Below, piece after piece: positions 1-8,341 of a DNA stretch of 64,000 nt. The stretch is from Solirubrum koreensis (GTDB lineage Bacteria; Bacteroidota; Bacteroidia; Cytophagales; Hymenobacteraceae). The position numbers were made by a program, and so were the translations under genes. Within the stretch, counting starts at the first letter, position 1; every line of letters starts with the position of its first letter. The notes under the pieces were generated by a model, which did no database searches, was not told the origin of the DNA, and worked only from the letters and a program-made list of their open reading frames with translations. The DNA lies in contig NZ_BAABHA010000001.1 of NCBI RefSeq assembly GCF_039541855.1, positions 186,001 through 250,000 of the forward strand, given 5' to 3'.

Positions 1-117
1 TAAGTAACTTCCATTCGTGCGAAGTCCGGCAGCCTCGAAATCATTCCTGCCCTCGGGCACCATCACACGCAGGCTGTTGTTGGCGTATTCCGGCACTGGC
101 AGTTGCTTCGGTTCCAA
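1..117 (-). CDS. Possible 5' end of a minus-strand gene, cut by the window edge
   Basis: The minus-strand frame is open from about position 189 to the edge. From about 117 downward its codon use looks coding (mostly G or C in third positions). It reads LEPKQLPVPEYANNSLRV, then a short stretch up to the edge. I do not recognise the family. The start is unclear: a TTG at 117 is the nearest candidate and an ATG at 189 overlaps the start of the divergent gene. It may be a chance open frame. Confidence 0.25.
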   Translation of the reverse strand, partial: MEPKQLPVPEYANNSLRVMVPEGRNDFEAAGLRTNGSYL

Positions 118-158
118 GACAAGTGCAGGTAGATGCGTCGGCAACTTTGCCAAAACCG

Positions 159-166
159 TACCTTTG
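159..166 (+). promoter_or_regulatory. Candidate -7 promoter element (TACCTTTG)
   Basis: TACCTTTG fits the Bacteroidota -7 consensus TAnnTTTG and lies 21 bp before the ATG of the synthase gene. I see no convincing -33 TTG at the usual 19-21 bp spacing, so this rests on the -7 box and its position. Confidence 0.4.
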
Positions 167-187
167 CGCTTTCCCAAACCTCCCTTC

Positions 188-1168
188 ATGTACCTCAATA
201 ACATCATTGAAGCCATCGGCAACACGCCGCTGGTGAAGCTGAACAGCGTAGCTGCTGGCATTCCAGGCACCATTTTGGCCAAAGTGGAGTACTTCAACCC
301 CGGCAACTCGGTGAAAGACCGCATGGCCATTCGCATGGTGGAGGACGCTGAAAAGGCGGGCCTGCTGAAGCCTGGTGGCACTATCATCGAGGGCACTTCT
401 GGCAACACCGGCATGGGCCTCGCGCTGGCCGCCATTGCCAAAGGCTACAAGTGCATCTTCGTGATGAGCGACAAGCAGAGCAAGGAAAAGCAGGACATTC
501 TGCGCGCCGTGGGTGCCCAGGTAGTGGTATGCCCCGTCGACGTAGCCCCCGAAGACCCCCGCTCGTATTACTCGGTGGCCAAGCGCCTGAGCCAGGAAAC
601 CCCGAACTCGTTCTACCCCAACCAGTACGACAACCTCTCGAACACCGCGGCCCACTACGAAGGCACCGGCCCGGAGCTGTGGAAGCAAACCGAAGGCACC
701 ATTACCCACTACGCCTGCGGCGTGGGCACCGGCGGCACCATTTGCGGCACCGCCAAGTACCTAAAGGAGCAGAACCCCAACATCGTCAGCATTGGCCTCG
801 ATACTTATGGTTCGGTATTTAAAAAGTACAAAGAGACCGGTATTTTCGACGAGAACGAAATCTACCCTTACAAGACCGAGGGAATTGGCGAAGACATCCT
901 ACCGAAAAATGTTGATTTCGACCTCATTGACCTCTTTATCAAGGTAACCGACAAAGATGCGGCCGTAATGACGCGCCGTTTGGCCAAAGAAGAGGGTTTG
1001 TTCGTGGGCTGGTCGTGTGGATCAGCAGTATACGGCGCCTTGGAGTACGCCAAAGAAAACCTGAAGGACGGCGACACCATGGTGATTGTGCTGCCAGACC
1101 ACGGAACGCGCTACCTCGGAAAAATATACAACGACGACTGGATGCGCGAACAGGGCTGGCTGGAATAA
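188..1168 (+). CDS. PLP-dependent cysteine synthase / cystathionine beta-synthase family protein
   Basis: A fold-type II PLP enzyme of 326 residues that makes or converts cysteine or cystathionine by beta-replacement on serine or an activated serine. NSVKDR places the Schiff-base lysine at K43. SGNTG (71-75) and GVGTGGT (178-184) are the PLP-phosphate loops. The middle part (SDKQSKEKQDILRAVGA, then SYYSVAKRL) resembles cystathionine beta-synthase more than CysK. There are no C-terminal CBS domains, so it is a catalytic core only. The frame stays open upstream, but the ATG at 188 starts exactly at the conserved N-terminus and follows a -7 box. The exact substrate cannot be decided from sequence. 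Confidence 0.9.
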   Translation: MYLNNIIEAIGNTPLVKLNSVAAGIPGTILAKVEYFNPGNSVKDRMAIRMVEDAEKAGLLKPGGTIIEGTSGNTGMGLALAAIAKGYKCIFVMSDKQSKEKQDILRAVGAQVVVCPVDVAPEDPRSYYSVAKRLSQETPNSFYPNQYDNLSNTAAHYEGTGPELWKQTEGTITHYACGVGTGGTICGTAKYLKEQNPNIVSIGLDTYGSVFKKYKETGIFDENEIYPYKTEGIGEDILPKNVDFDLIDLFIKVTDKDAAVMTRRLAKEEGLFVGWSCGSAVYGALEYAKENLKDGDTMVIVLPDHGTRYLGKIYNDDWMREQGWLE

Positions 1169-1241
1169 ATTGCGTACCTTTAAGCTTATTAGGCCGACTG
1201 CCGCCGTGGCCGGTATCGTTCACCTTATTCGGCATAAGCTT

Positions 1242-1658
1242 ATGGCACGTAAACTGCAAAAGGTCGTCCTCATCGACGACAACGAAACCACCAGTTTCCT
1301 GAATAACCGCTTGTTGCAGCGGTTGGAGCTGGCCGAAAACGTTCTTTCGTTCACTAATGCCGAGCAGGCTTTCGCGCACTTCTGGGGCAAGCAGTCCGGT
1401 TCCGACTCCGATGCACCTGAGTTGGTGTTCGTGGATCTGAAAATGCCTGGCATGGATGGTTTTGAGTTCCTGAACCAATACAACCGCCTGGCTCCCGAGC
1501 AGCGTGAAAAAACCGTTATGGCCGTGCTTACCACTTCCATGCACTCGGCCGACACCACCCGCGTGGCGCAGTACGAAGGCGTAGAATATTTGGCTAAGCC
1601 CCTAACGGAAGAAAAAATGCAGCGCCTGCTGCAAAAGCGCTTCGCGCTGGCTAATTAG
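1242..1658 (+). CDS. Single-domain response regulator (CheY-like receiver)
   Basis: A receiver domain of 138 residues with no output domain. The acidic pair is D12-D13, the phospho-acceptor is D65 in VFVDLKMPGMDG, the switch threonine is T97 or T98, and the conserved lysine is K119 in YLAKP. Such proteins signal by protein contact, for example in phosphorelays with hybrid kinases. No histidine kinase is nearby, so the partner is unknown. The frame is open further upstream, but the ATG at 1242 begins at the first beta strand. A strong terminator follows. Confidence 0.88.
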   Translation: MARKLQKVVLIDDNETTSFLNNRLLQRLELAENVLSFTNAEQAFAHFWGKQSGSDSDAPELVFVDLKMPGMDGFEFLNQYNRLAPEQREKTVMAVLTTSMHSADTTRVAQYEGVEYLAKPLTEEKMQRLLQKRFALAN

Positions 1659-1675
1659 AACGTATTTCCTAAATA

Positions 1676-1713
1676 GAAAAAGCCGCTTCGGATGCGTCCG
1701 AAGCGGCTTTTTT
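1676..1713. terminator. Bidirectional rho-independent terminator
   Basis: A 12-bp perfect stem (1681-1692 with 1697-1708) and 4-nt loop are flanked by A and T runs. It lies between convergent genes, the response regulator and adenine deaminase, and can serve both. Confidence 0.85.
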
Positions 1714-1739
1714 ATGCTCAAATGATTTGGTTGCGAGTT

Positions 1740-3401
1740 CTACAGCAGCACCGGTACAAACTCGAATTTCTCCCCGTCGAACAGCCCTTTGTCGCTGAGC
1801 TTGAGGCTGGGAATAACCAGCAGGGCCATAAACGACAATGTCATGAACGGGGCGGCCAACGTGCTGCCTAGCTGCTTGGCCAGCTGATCCACGGCCGTGT
1901 AGGCTTCGGCCACGGCATACCCCTCACCGTCCGACATCAGGCCGGCTACGGGGAGGGGTAGTAAGATTTCCTCGCCGTTGGCACCCACGGCGGCCAACCC
2001 GCCTTTCGCTTCAATTACCAAGTTCACGGCGCGGGCAATGGCTTCGTCGTCGCAGCCCACGGCGGTGATGTTGTGGGAATCGTGGCCGACGCTGCTGGCC
2101 AGGGCGCCACGCTGCAGCCCAAAGCCGCGGATAAACGCCACGGCGGGCGCGGCGCCGGTCTCGTAGCGGTTCACCACGGTGAGCTTGAGTACGTCGTTGG
2201 GCACGTCCGCTACCAGGTTACCGTTCTGCACCGGCACGGCGGCGGGCTCGGCTTCGGTAATCAACTGGCCGTCGTAACAGCGAATGGCGCGCACGGAAAC
2301 CGGGTTAGCCGAGGTATCGGGAGCGGCAAGTCGGAAATCGGCAGCCTTCACGGGCTGGGCATGAAAGTTATTGGGCGCCTCGTTACGGCCGGGCGGCAGT
2401 AACGCCTGGCCATTTTCGGCTACCAGCTCGCCGCGCAGGTAGGTTTGCTGCACCCGAAAGTCCTGTATGTTGTTCACCACGATGAAATCGGCCGGGTCAC
2501 CTTCGCGCAGCAAGCCCACATCGAGGCGGTAATGCTGTACGGGGTTTAGGCAGGCGGCGCGCAACACCTTGAATAAGTCGATGCCACGTTCCAGGGCCCG
2601 GCGCACCAGGGCGTCGATGTGGCTGAGCACGAGCGAATCGGGGTGTTTGTCGTCGGAGCAAAACATGATGTGGCTGGCGTGCTCGGGCAGTAAATCCACC
2701 AGCGCTTCGAAGTTGCGGGCCGCCGAGCCTTCGCGGATGAGGATGTGCATGCCCACAGCCAGCTTATCCAGGGCTTCTTCGGCGGTAAAGCATTCGTGGT
2801 CGGTACTCATGCCGGCGGCCGCGTAACGGCGGGCGTCGTCGCCGCGCAGACCGGGCGCGTGTCCGTCGATGGGGCGGTTGTACTGTCGGGCCAAGGCAAT
2901 TTTACGCAGCACGTCCGGGTCGTTGTGCAGCACGCCGGGCCAGTTCATCATTTCGGCCAGGTAGCCAATTTTAGGGTTCTGAAACAGCTGTTCAATGTCC
3001 TCGGCGCTAATCACGGCGCCAGCCGTTTCAAACACCGTGGCGGGCACGCACGACGGCGCGCCGAAACAGAAGTGGAACGGCGACTGGCGGGCGTTGTCGA
3101 GCATAAACTCCACGCCGGCCACGCCCAACACGTTACCGATTTCGTGCGGATCGGAAACGGTAGCCACGGTGCCGTGTACCACCGCCAGGCGGGCAAACTC
3201 GGCGGGCACCAGCAGCGAGCTTTCCACATGTACGTGGGCGTCTACGAAGCCGGGGAGGGCATAGGGCAGGGCGGTATCGGGTGCGTCGCCTTCGTAGGTA
3301 ATAGCAGCTATTCGGCCCTCAGCCACCCGGATGGTAGCGGGCCGTATGGTGCTGGCAAATAGGTCGATGACGTTGGCGCGGAGACTGAATTCGGTAGGCA
3401 T
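1740..3401 (-). CDS. ade: Adenine deaminase
   Basis: Amidohydrolase of 553 residues converting adenine to hypoxanthine and ammonia in purine salvage; cytoplasmic and metal-dependent. The first metal site is PGFVDAHVHVESS (H56, H58). It is followed by HGTVATVSDPHEIGNV, the STDHE segment, FCSDDKHPDSL, and near the C-terminus GHDSHNITAVG, all typical of Ade. Length is normal for the family. An upstream in-frame ATG at 3437 would add 12 hydrophobic residues not seen in the family, so I start at MPTEF. It is transcribed alone and ends at a bidirectional terminator. Confidence 0.93.
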   Translation of the reverse strand: MPTEFSLRANVIDLFASTIRPATIRVAEGRIAAITYEGDAPDTALPYALPGFVDAHVHVESSLLVPAEFARLAVVHGTVATVSDPHEIGNVLGVAGVEFMLDNARQSPFHFCFGAPSCVPATVFETAGAVISAEDIEQLFQNPKIGYLAEMMNWPGVLHNDPDVLRKIALARQYNRPIDGHAPGLRGDDARRYAAAGMSTDHECFTAEEALDKLAVGMHILIREGSAARNFEALVDLLPEHASHIMFCSDDKHPDSLVLSHIDALVRRALERGIDLFKVLRAACLNPVQHYRLDVGLLREGDPADFIVVNNIQDFRVQQTYLRGELVAENGQALLPPGRNEAPNNFHAQPVKAADFRLAAPDTSANPVSVRAIRCYDGQLITEAEPAAVPVQNGNLVADVPNDVLKLTVVNRYETGAAPAVAFIRGFGLQRGALASSVGHDSHNITAVGCDDEAIARAVNLVIEAKGGLAAVGANGEEILLPLPVAGLMSDGEGYAVAEAYTAVDQLAKQLGSTLAAPFMTLSFMALLVIPSLKLSDKGLFDGEKFEFVPVLL

Positions 3402-3463
3402 GAGGGAGGAGAGGACGAAAAGAAAAGCCGACGGCATGAAACCAGCGGGGGGGTAAAGAACTT

Positions 3464-3471
3464 TATATTTG
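3464..3471 (+). promoter_or_regulatory. Candidate -7 promoter element (TATATTTG)
   Basis: TATATTTG matches TAnnTTTG and sits 16 bp before the GTG start of a small lipoprotein gene. No clear -33 TTG is visible in the G-rich sequence upstream. Confidence 0.45.
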
Positions 3472-3487
3472 TTTAAATCCCCGAATT

Positions 3488-3649
3488 GTGAAGCAGACCC
3501 TTACCCTGTGGCTGGCGCTGATTGTACTGGCTACCAGCGTGCCGGCTCTTACCAGTTGCGCCCGCCGTACTACCCAGCAAAAGAAAACGGCCGCTTTCAA
3601 GCGTAAAGCCAAGGGCGGCAAAACGCCCTGCCCCTGCGACAGTCACTAA
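3488..3649 (+). CDS. Small predicted lipoprotein
   Basis: A 53-residue protein starting at GTG. It begins with K, then a hydrophobic stretch (TLWLALIVLATSVPALTSC) ending in a lipobox-like LTSC. The mature part is short and basic (RRTTQQKKTAAFKRKAKGG) and ends in CPCDSH. It has a -7 promoter box just upstream and an ordinary signal-peptide layout, which supports it despite its size. Function is unknown; the terminal CPC could bind metal or a thiol partner, which is a guess. Confidence 0.6.
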   Translation: MKQTLTLWLALIVLATSVPALTSCARRTTQQKKTAAFKRKAKGGKTPCPCDSH

Positions 3650-4008
3650 ATCAGTGCCCAATTCCTGGTTCAATTTTTCTTTTTGATACGATTAGCTTTT
3701 ACTGCTTGTTGAGTTACCGCTGCGGCGTGCTTTGGGTGTAGCCTTGCTTCTATGTAGCCTGTCAATAACTGCCGCCGCGCAAGCTGGCCTTGCCATGGCC
3801 TTAACCTGCACCGCTATCAACGTTACCATCCTGGTCACGGCTGACCATCAATGGTCTGGTTAAATCATTCTGCTTTAGAGCAACTCTCCGAGCAGGTTCT
3901 TTACGACAACGCTTGATTGATACTAACAGGAGGGGCCTATCAGGGCCTCACACAATGAAGCAAATTGCAACTCTCGCGTCTGACCCGAACCTGTTGGGCT
4001 TTCTCCAA
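3650..4008. other. Intergenic stretch without a clear gene
   Basis: About 360 bp, AT-richer than its neighbours in the first part. I see no convincing coding frame, RNA gene or terminator. The reading frame of the next gene is open from 3913, so part of this may be coding if an upstream start is used. Confidence 0.4.
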
Positions 4009-4716
4009 ATGGCTCTTTCCCGTTTGGCTAGTGTAGGCTTGTTGTGGGTGCTCAGCATCGGTCAAGTCTTTGCCCAGTCAGCAGATTTGCCTGTTACACC
4101 ACCCCCGCCACCCCTGCCACGGCGGTTATACGACCCCCAGATACCCATAAAGACCACAGAGAAAATCCTTTGGATGAATGGGAACGAATGGGTCACGCAA
4201 CGCATGTATGCCAGAGGCGAAGGTTCTTACGTATTGTCGAACGGGCGGCGCGGCCAGGGCACACTTTCTATTACACCCTCCAAGTTGTGGGTCGAACCCC
4301 ACAACGGTTCGGCCGAAATACGGTTTCACCTGACCGAAGTGCAGCGAGTCGTTATTGTGCGCGATACATTTGAAGTGGTGAGCGGAAATGATTTGGCAAC
4401 GGGGCGTCGTTTGGCTCAACAACCAGTGCGCGTATTGTATAGCCGCCACGGCTACCTGCTTTACCAACTGCAGGGGGATCGGCTGACACTGCCATTCGGC
4501 ATCCAGCCTAGCCGCCTGCTCCTGCGCCTACCTGACGGCCGCGTTGGTAACCTTCCTTTAGGGGTAAAGCCTTTGCAAAAGTTCTTGCGCCCGCTGCTGG
4601 GCCAATGTCCGGAGGTGGAAGCCCGAATGGAGAGCCGGAAATTCGATTTGCGCGAAATACCGTTGGTGCTGCACGAATACATCGAGTGGCAGCAACGCAG
4701 CGAGGCGAGCCGCTGA
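4009..4716 (+). CDS. Secreted protein of unknown function
   Basis: A 235-residue protein with a clear Sec signal peptide at this start: SRLASVGLLWVLSIGQVFAQS, with cleavage likely after FAQ. A proline-rich linker (TPPPPPLPRR) follows, then a beta-rich body with no motif I recognise. In-frame ATGs at 3955 and 3913 would bury the signal peptide, so 4009 is preferred. Probably periplasmic or surface-attached. No operon partner is evident. Function unknown. Confidence 0.6.
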   Translation: MALSRLASVGLLWVLSIGQVFAQSADLPVTPPPPPLPRRLYDPQIPIKTTEKILWMNGNEWVTQRMYARGEGSYVLSNGRRGQGTLSITPSKLWVEPHNGSAEIRFHLTEVQRVVIVRDTFEVVSGNDLATGRRLAQQPVRVLYSRHGYLLYQLQGDRLTLPFGIQPSRLLLRLPDGRVGNLPLGVKPLQKFLRPLLGQCPEVEARMESRKFDLREIPLVLHEYIEWQQRSEASR

Positions 4717-4856
4717 TGTAGCCAGTGCTACCAGAAGAGCATGATGCTATTGACCTTGCTCCGCCGGATAGCGGCCTGCGCCGGTGCCTTTAAGTCCTTA
4801 TCTTGCTAAAGCGTACTTAGTGCCCAGCGCCTGCCCCTGATTTATCGACCACACCC

Positions 4857-5249
4857 ATGCCCCACGAAAACCCTCTCGCCCAACTCCGCCAGGCCGCCGA
4901 AGCCGTACGGCAGCAGCTTCAGGTTAATAATTTCGACGAAGCCGCCGTACGACGCCTCGAAACCTTTATCGAAGAGCAACGCCCGCTACTCACCAAAGAG
5001 ACGACCCAAGGCGTAGTAGTGGCCCTGGGCGCTTTCTTCGGGGAATGCCTGGTGCAGCAGTTCAAAGGCGAATGGGCCTCGGCCCCCGACGGGACAACGG
5101 GCGTGGGCGTACGAGGAGACTTGTTCTTTAACCCGTTTTTTCGCGTGGCCATGCAGCTGGAAAAAGGCCTCGACGAATCGGTGGTGGGCTTCTTTGAGTC
5201 CATGCCTGCTCGGCTGGCCGAGCCACCCAAGAAGAAAGGCTGGATTTAG
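4857..5249 (+). CDS. Conserved hypothetical protein, first of two tandem paralogues
   Basis: A soluble protein of 130 residues with no signal peptide. It shares a pattern with the next gene: AAEAVRQQL near the N-terminus, FIE.QR, a central GVV.ALG.F.GEC and a C-terminal hydrophobic core before a Pro/Lys-rich tail ending in WI. The two are clearly diverged duplicates. I know no function for this family. A terminator separates the copies, so they are probably transcribed separately. Confidence 0.7.
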   Translation: MPHENPLAQLRQAAEAVRQQLQVNNFDEAAVRRLETFIEEQRPLLTKETTQGVVVALGAFFGECLVQQFKGEWASAPDGTTGVGVRGDLFFNPFFRVAMQLEKGLDESVVGFFESMPARLAEPPKKKGWI

Positions 5250-5281
5250 TAGCTGGCGGAAATAAATTGTTTGAATAAGTC

Positions 5282-5325
5282 AAAAAAAGCCTCGGTGCTG
5301 CACTCGCGCGCCGAGGCTTTTTTTG
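5282..5325 (+). terminator. Rho-independent terminator
   Basis: An A-run, the stem GCCTCGG / CCGAGGC (5289-5295 with 5311-5317) with a 15-nt loop, then a T-run. It closes the first paralogue gene. Confidence 0.8.
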
Positions 5326-5419
5326 CGTGGTTTTTAGCGTTTCCAGCAAAAATTTTGTAACTACGTTGTCAACCTGATGCGGGTTGCTTAATCTTTCTTT
5401 TTTCTTACTTCTTCTTGTA

Positions 5420-5839
5420 ATGGAAGAACTTCGGACTGCCGCCGAAGCCGTGCGGCAACAACTCAACGTACCTGCCTTCGACGCTGTTGCCGTGCGGGCA
5501 CTCATGGATTTCATTGAACAACAACGCCACGGCATTGAGCCCGCGGCCCGCGAGGGCGTGGTAAATGCGCTGGGTTGCTTTTTAGGCGAATGTATAATTC
5601 GCACGTATGGAGGCCGTTGGGAAACCAATGAGTCGGGTTTGGTGGGCGTACAGCTCGGAGCGCATACCTTTGTGCGGCCGTTCGTGCACGTGGACCGTCA
5701 GCTCACGCACGGGCTAGCTGAATCGGTGGATGGGTTTTACCTCTCGGTGCCCGACCGCCTGAAGCAGCAGCCCGCGCCGCGCAAGACGTGGATTCCCGTG
5801 CCGCTCCCGCCGGCCTTCCGCCGACCGCACGCTACATGA
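5420..5839 (+). CDS. Conserved hypothetical protein, second tandem paralogue
   Basis: 139 residues, paralogous to the gene at 4857-5249. It shares AAEAVRQQL, the FIEQQR segment and GVV.ALGCFLGEC, and adds a proline-rich tail (VPLPPAFRRP). The ATG at 5420 matches the start of the shared region. Its stop overlaps the start of cytidylate kinase in an ATGA junction, so the two are probably translationally coupled. Function unknown; coupling to cmk says only that expression is shared. Confidence 0.68.
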   Translation: MEELRTAAEAVRQQLNVPAFDAVAVRALMDFIEQQRHGIEPAAREGVVNALGCFLGECIIRTYGGRWETNESGLVGVQLGAHTFVRPFVHVDRQLTHGLAESVDGFYLSVPDRLKQQPAPRKTWIPVPLPPAFRRPHAT

Positions 5840-6540
5840 AAAACATCGTCATAGCCATCGACGGCTACTCTTCCTGCGGTAAAAGCACCACGGCCAAGGC
5901 CGTTGCCGCCGAATTAGGCTATGCATACATTGACACCGGGGCCATGTACCGCGGTGTTACGCTTTACCTGCTCGAGCACGACATTTCCTTTGAAGACGTG
6001 CCGCGCGTGGAGGAAGCCCTGCACGAGCTGCAAATCAGCTTTAAACGGAACCGCCGGACGGGGCGCAACGAGTTGTGCCTCGACGGCGTCATCCGCGAGG
6101 ACGACATCCGGCAGATGCGCATTTCGAACTCAGTGAGCGAGGTATCGGTTATTCCGGCCGTGCGCCACGCCATGGTGCGCCAGCAGCAGCGCATGGGTCG
6201 CAAGCGCGGTGTGGTAATGGACGGACGCGACATTGGCACCACCGTGTTTCCCGACGCCGAGGTGAAGGTATTTATGACCGCCGACGTGCACACTCGCGCC
6301 ATGCGCCGCCAAATGGAGCTGGCCGTGAAAGGCGAAGACGTGTCGCTCGACGACATTATCCAGAACCTGCAGAAGCGCGACTACATCGACTCCACGCGGG
6401 CTGAAAGCCCGTTGCGCCGCGCCTCCGATGCCGTGCTGCTCGATACCTCGCACATCACCATCGACGAGCAGGTGGACTTTGTGCTGGAGCGAGTGTCGTC
6501 GGTGCTGGTGGATGCGTTGCGCGTGGCCGACCTCGGCTAA
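5836..6540 (+). CDS. cmk: Cytidylate kinase
   Basis: (d)CMP kinase of 234 residues, transferring phosphate from ATP to CMP or dCMP in pyrimidine nucleotide metabolism. The P-loop is GYSSCGKST (residues 10-18). Other family marks are YIDTGAMYRG, the CMP-binding region and MDGRDIGTTVFPDAEVK. Length is normal for the family. The ATG overlaps the stop of the upstream gene by 4 bp. The DUF1963 gene begins 9 bp after the stop and may be cotranscribed. Confidence 0.95.
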   Translation: MKNIVIAIDGYSSCGKSTTAKAVAAELGYAYIDTGAMYRGVTLYLLEHDISFEDVPRVEEALHELQISFKRNRRTGRNELCLDGVIREDDIRQMRISNSVSEVSVIPAVRHAMVRQQQRMGRKRGVVMDGRDIGTTVFPDAEVKVFMTADVHTRAMRRQMELAVKGEDVSLDDIIQNLQKRDYIDSTRAESPLRRASDAVLLDTSHITIDEQVDFVLERVSSVLVDALRVADLG

Positions 6541-6549
6541 AAAACCGGT

Positions 6550-7338
6550 ATGTGGGGCTGGCTGAAGCGCTGGGCGGAGAAACCGGCTGCCGTGGCTGAA
6601 AAAGGAAAACCGGGACATGTAGTAAGCCGGGCCGACATTTTGGCCTGGCGCGAAGCCGCGCGCCGGCCACTCTGGCTGCCGCTTACCCAGGCGGGGCAGT
6701 CGGATACCAACCCCAACCGTTTTGGCGGGACGCCTAGCTTAGCGGCCGGCGAAACATGGCCCTGCTGCCAGACCTGCGGGGCCGTTATGCCCTTGTTTCT
6801 GCAGCTTGATACAGGCAGCTTACCCACAGGAGCTCCGCTGGCAAAAGAAGGCTCTGCGGGACTGCTGCAGCTGTTCGGCTGCCGGCAGAAAAGCTGCCTC
6901 GCCTTCACACAAGACGGCTCCGCCCTGGCTCGGGTGTTGCCCGTGGCCCCGCGCTACCCAACTTATTCCACGGTACGTACTGCCGTACTGGCGCCCAATA
7001 CCATTACCGGGTGGCAGGCCGAAACCCAGGAGCCAACCAGCGACGAATGGGACGAGGCGAACGGACAGCTGCCTCCCGATTTTACCGATGACGATGACGC
7101 GGTTGATTACCCGTGGTTCCGCAACGGCCGCAGCCGCGACAAGCTCGGCGGCTGGCCCGATTGGGTGCAGTTTCCCGAATACTCCACCTGCCGCGTGTGC
7201 GAGCGGCCCCACACCCTAGTGTTTCAGCTGGAGTCGGAGGAAAACCTGGACTTTGTGTTCGGCGACGTGGGAACTGCGTACTTAACCTATTGCGCTCAGC
7301 ATCCCGACGAGCTAACATTTTCGTGGCAGTGTAGCTAG
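6550..7338 (+). CDS. DUF1963 / YwqG-like protein
   Basis: 262 residues. The pattern RFGGTPSLAAGETWPCCQTC, then PLFLQLDTGSLP, is characteristic of the DUF1963 (YwqG-like) family, whose biochemical role is not established. Cysteine pairs (CCQTC, C.QKSC, C-terminal CRVC) suggest a metal-binding variant. The C-terminal segment has FGDVGTAYLTYCAQHPDEL, also typical. It starts 9 bp after cmk, suggesting an operon without telling function. Confidence 0.72.
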   Translation: MWGWLKRWAEKPAAVAEKGKPGHVVSRADILAWREAARRPLWLPLTQAGQSDTNPNRFGGTPSLAAGETWPCCQTCGAVMPLFLQLDTGSLPTGAPLAKEGSAGLLQLFGCRQKSCLAFTQDGSALARVLPVAPRYPTYSTVRTAVLAPNTITGWQAETQEPTSDEWDEANGQLPPDFTDDDDAVDYPWFRNGRSRDKLGGWPDWVQFPEYSTCRVCERPHTLVFQLESEENLDFVFGDVGTAYLTYCAQHPDELTFSWQCS

Positions 7339-7383
7339 TTCGGCGTAGTAATTGCCTGCTGTCTTTTTTCGAACTTTGTAAGA

Positions 7384-8271
7384 ATGAACGTCTCCATCGA
7401 TAAGAACTCCGGGTATTGTTTCGGCGTGGAATACGCCATTCAAATGGCAGAAGACGAGCTGGGTAACAGCGCGGAGCTGTATTGTTTGGGCGACATCGTG
7501 CACAACCGCATGGAGGTGGAACGCCTGCACCAGCAGGGCCTGCGCGTGATTGACCGCGAGCAGCTGGGCGCTCTGCACGACTGCAAGGTGCTCATTCGGG
7601 CCCACGGCGAGCCGCCCGAAACCTACGAGCTGGCCCTGCGCAATAACCTCACCCTCATCGACGCCTCGTGCCCGGTGGTGCTGAAGCTGCAGAACCGCGT
7701 GAAGCACGCTTTCGACGCCAGCCAGCGCCAGGACGGCCAGATTGTGATTTACGGCCAGCCCGGCCACGCCGAAGTAGCCGGCCTGACGGGCCAAACCGGT
7801 AACCGCGCCATTATTGTGATGAACGAGGCCGACCTGGACCAGGTGGACTTCACGCGGCCGGTTACCCTCTTCAGCCAGACCACCAAGAGTACCGCCGGTT
7901 TTTACCACATGAAGCAGCTCATTGAGGAGCGCATTGCGGCGGCCGGCGGCACCGTGGAGAGCTTCGACGCCAACGACTCCATTTGCCGGCAGGTATCGAA
8001 CCGCGAGCCGCAGCTGCGCAAGTTTGCTGTGGAGCACGACGTGATTGTGTTCGTGAGCGGACGCAAGAGCTCCAACGGCAAGGCGCTGTTTTCGGTAGTA
8101 AACCAAACCAACCCGCGCAGCTACTTCGTGGAAAACGAGCAGGAGCTGAGCGAGGCGTGGTTCGAGGGTGCGCAGTCGGTGGGCATCTGCGGAGCCACCA
8201 GCACGCCCATGTGGCTGATGCAGCGCGTGGCCGACCGCATTCAGGAAATAGGCGCGGCTGTGCCCGCGTAG
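7384..8271 (+). CDS. ispH: 4-hydroxy-3-methylbut-2-enyl diphosphate reductase
   Basis: Last enzyme of the non-mevalonate isoprenoid pathway, reducing HMBPP to IPP and DMAPP with an iron-sulfur cluster. The three cluster cysteines are C12 (GYCFGV), C96 (DASCPVV) and C201 (NDSICRQVSNRE), close to the E. coli positions 12, 96 and 197. RAHGEPPE and the SGRKSSNGKALF segment are also conserved. 295 residues, near the short end for the family. The gene has its own upstream space and a terminator behind it. Confidence 0.95.
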   Translation: MNVSIDKNSGYCFGVEYAIQMAEDELGNSAELYCLGDIVHNRMEVERLHQQGLRVIDREQLGALHDCKVLIRAHGEPPETYELALRNNLTLIDASCPVVLKLQNRVKHAFDASQRQDGQIVIYGQPGHAEVAGLTGQTGNRAIIVMNEADLDQVDFTRPVTLFSQTTKSTAGFYHMKQLIEERIAAAGGTVESFDANDSICRQVSNREPQLRKFAVEHDVIVFVSGRKSSNGKALFSVVNQTNPRSYFVENEQELSEAWFEGAQSVGICGATSTPMWLMQRVADRIQEIGAAVPA

Positions 8272-8302
8272 TGCATCCGTACGCTTCTTTTAATAGCTTG
8301 CC

Positions 8303-8329
8303 CGCCCGGCCGATTCGGCCGGGCGATTT
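8303..8329 (+). terminator. Rho-independent terminator after ispH
   Basis: A perfect 10-bp GC stem (8303-8312 with 8316-8325), loop ATT, then ATTTT. It ends only 12 bp before the next ATG, so the following gene needs its own promoter or readthrough. Confidence 0.75.
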
Positions 8330-8341
8330 TGTATTCCGGCC

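Noticed and set aside
2745..3362. 205-residue plus-strand ORF
   Set aside because: Antisense to adenine deaminase, which has all its motifs.
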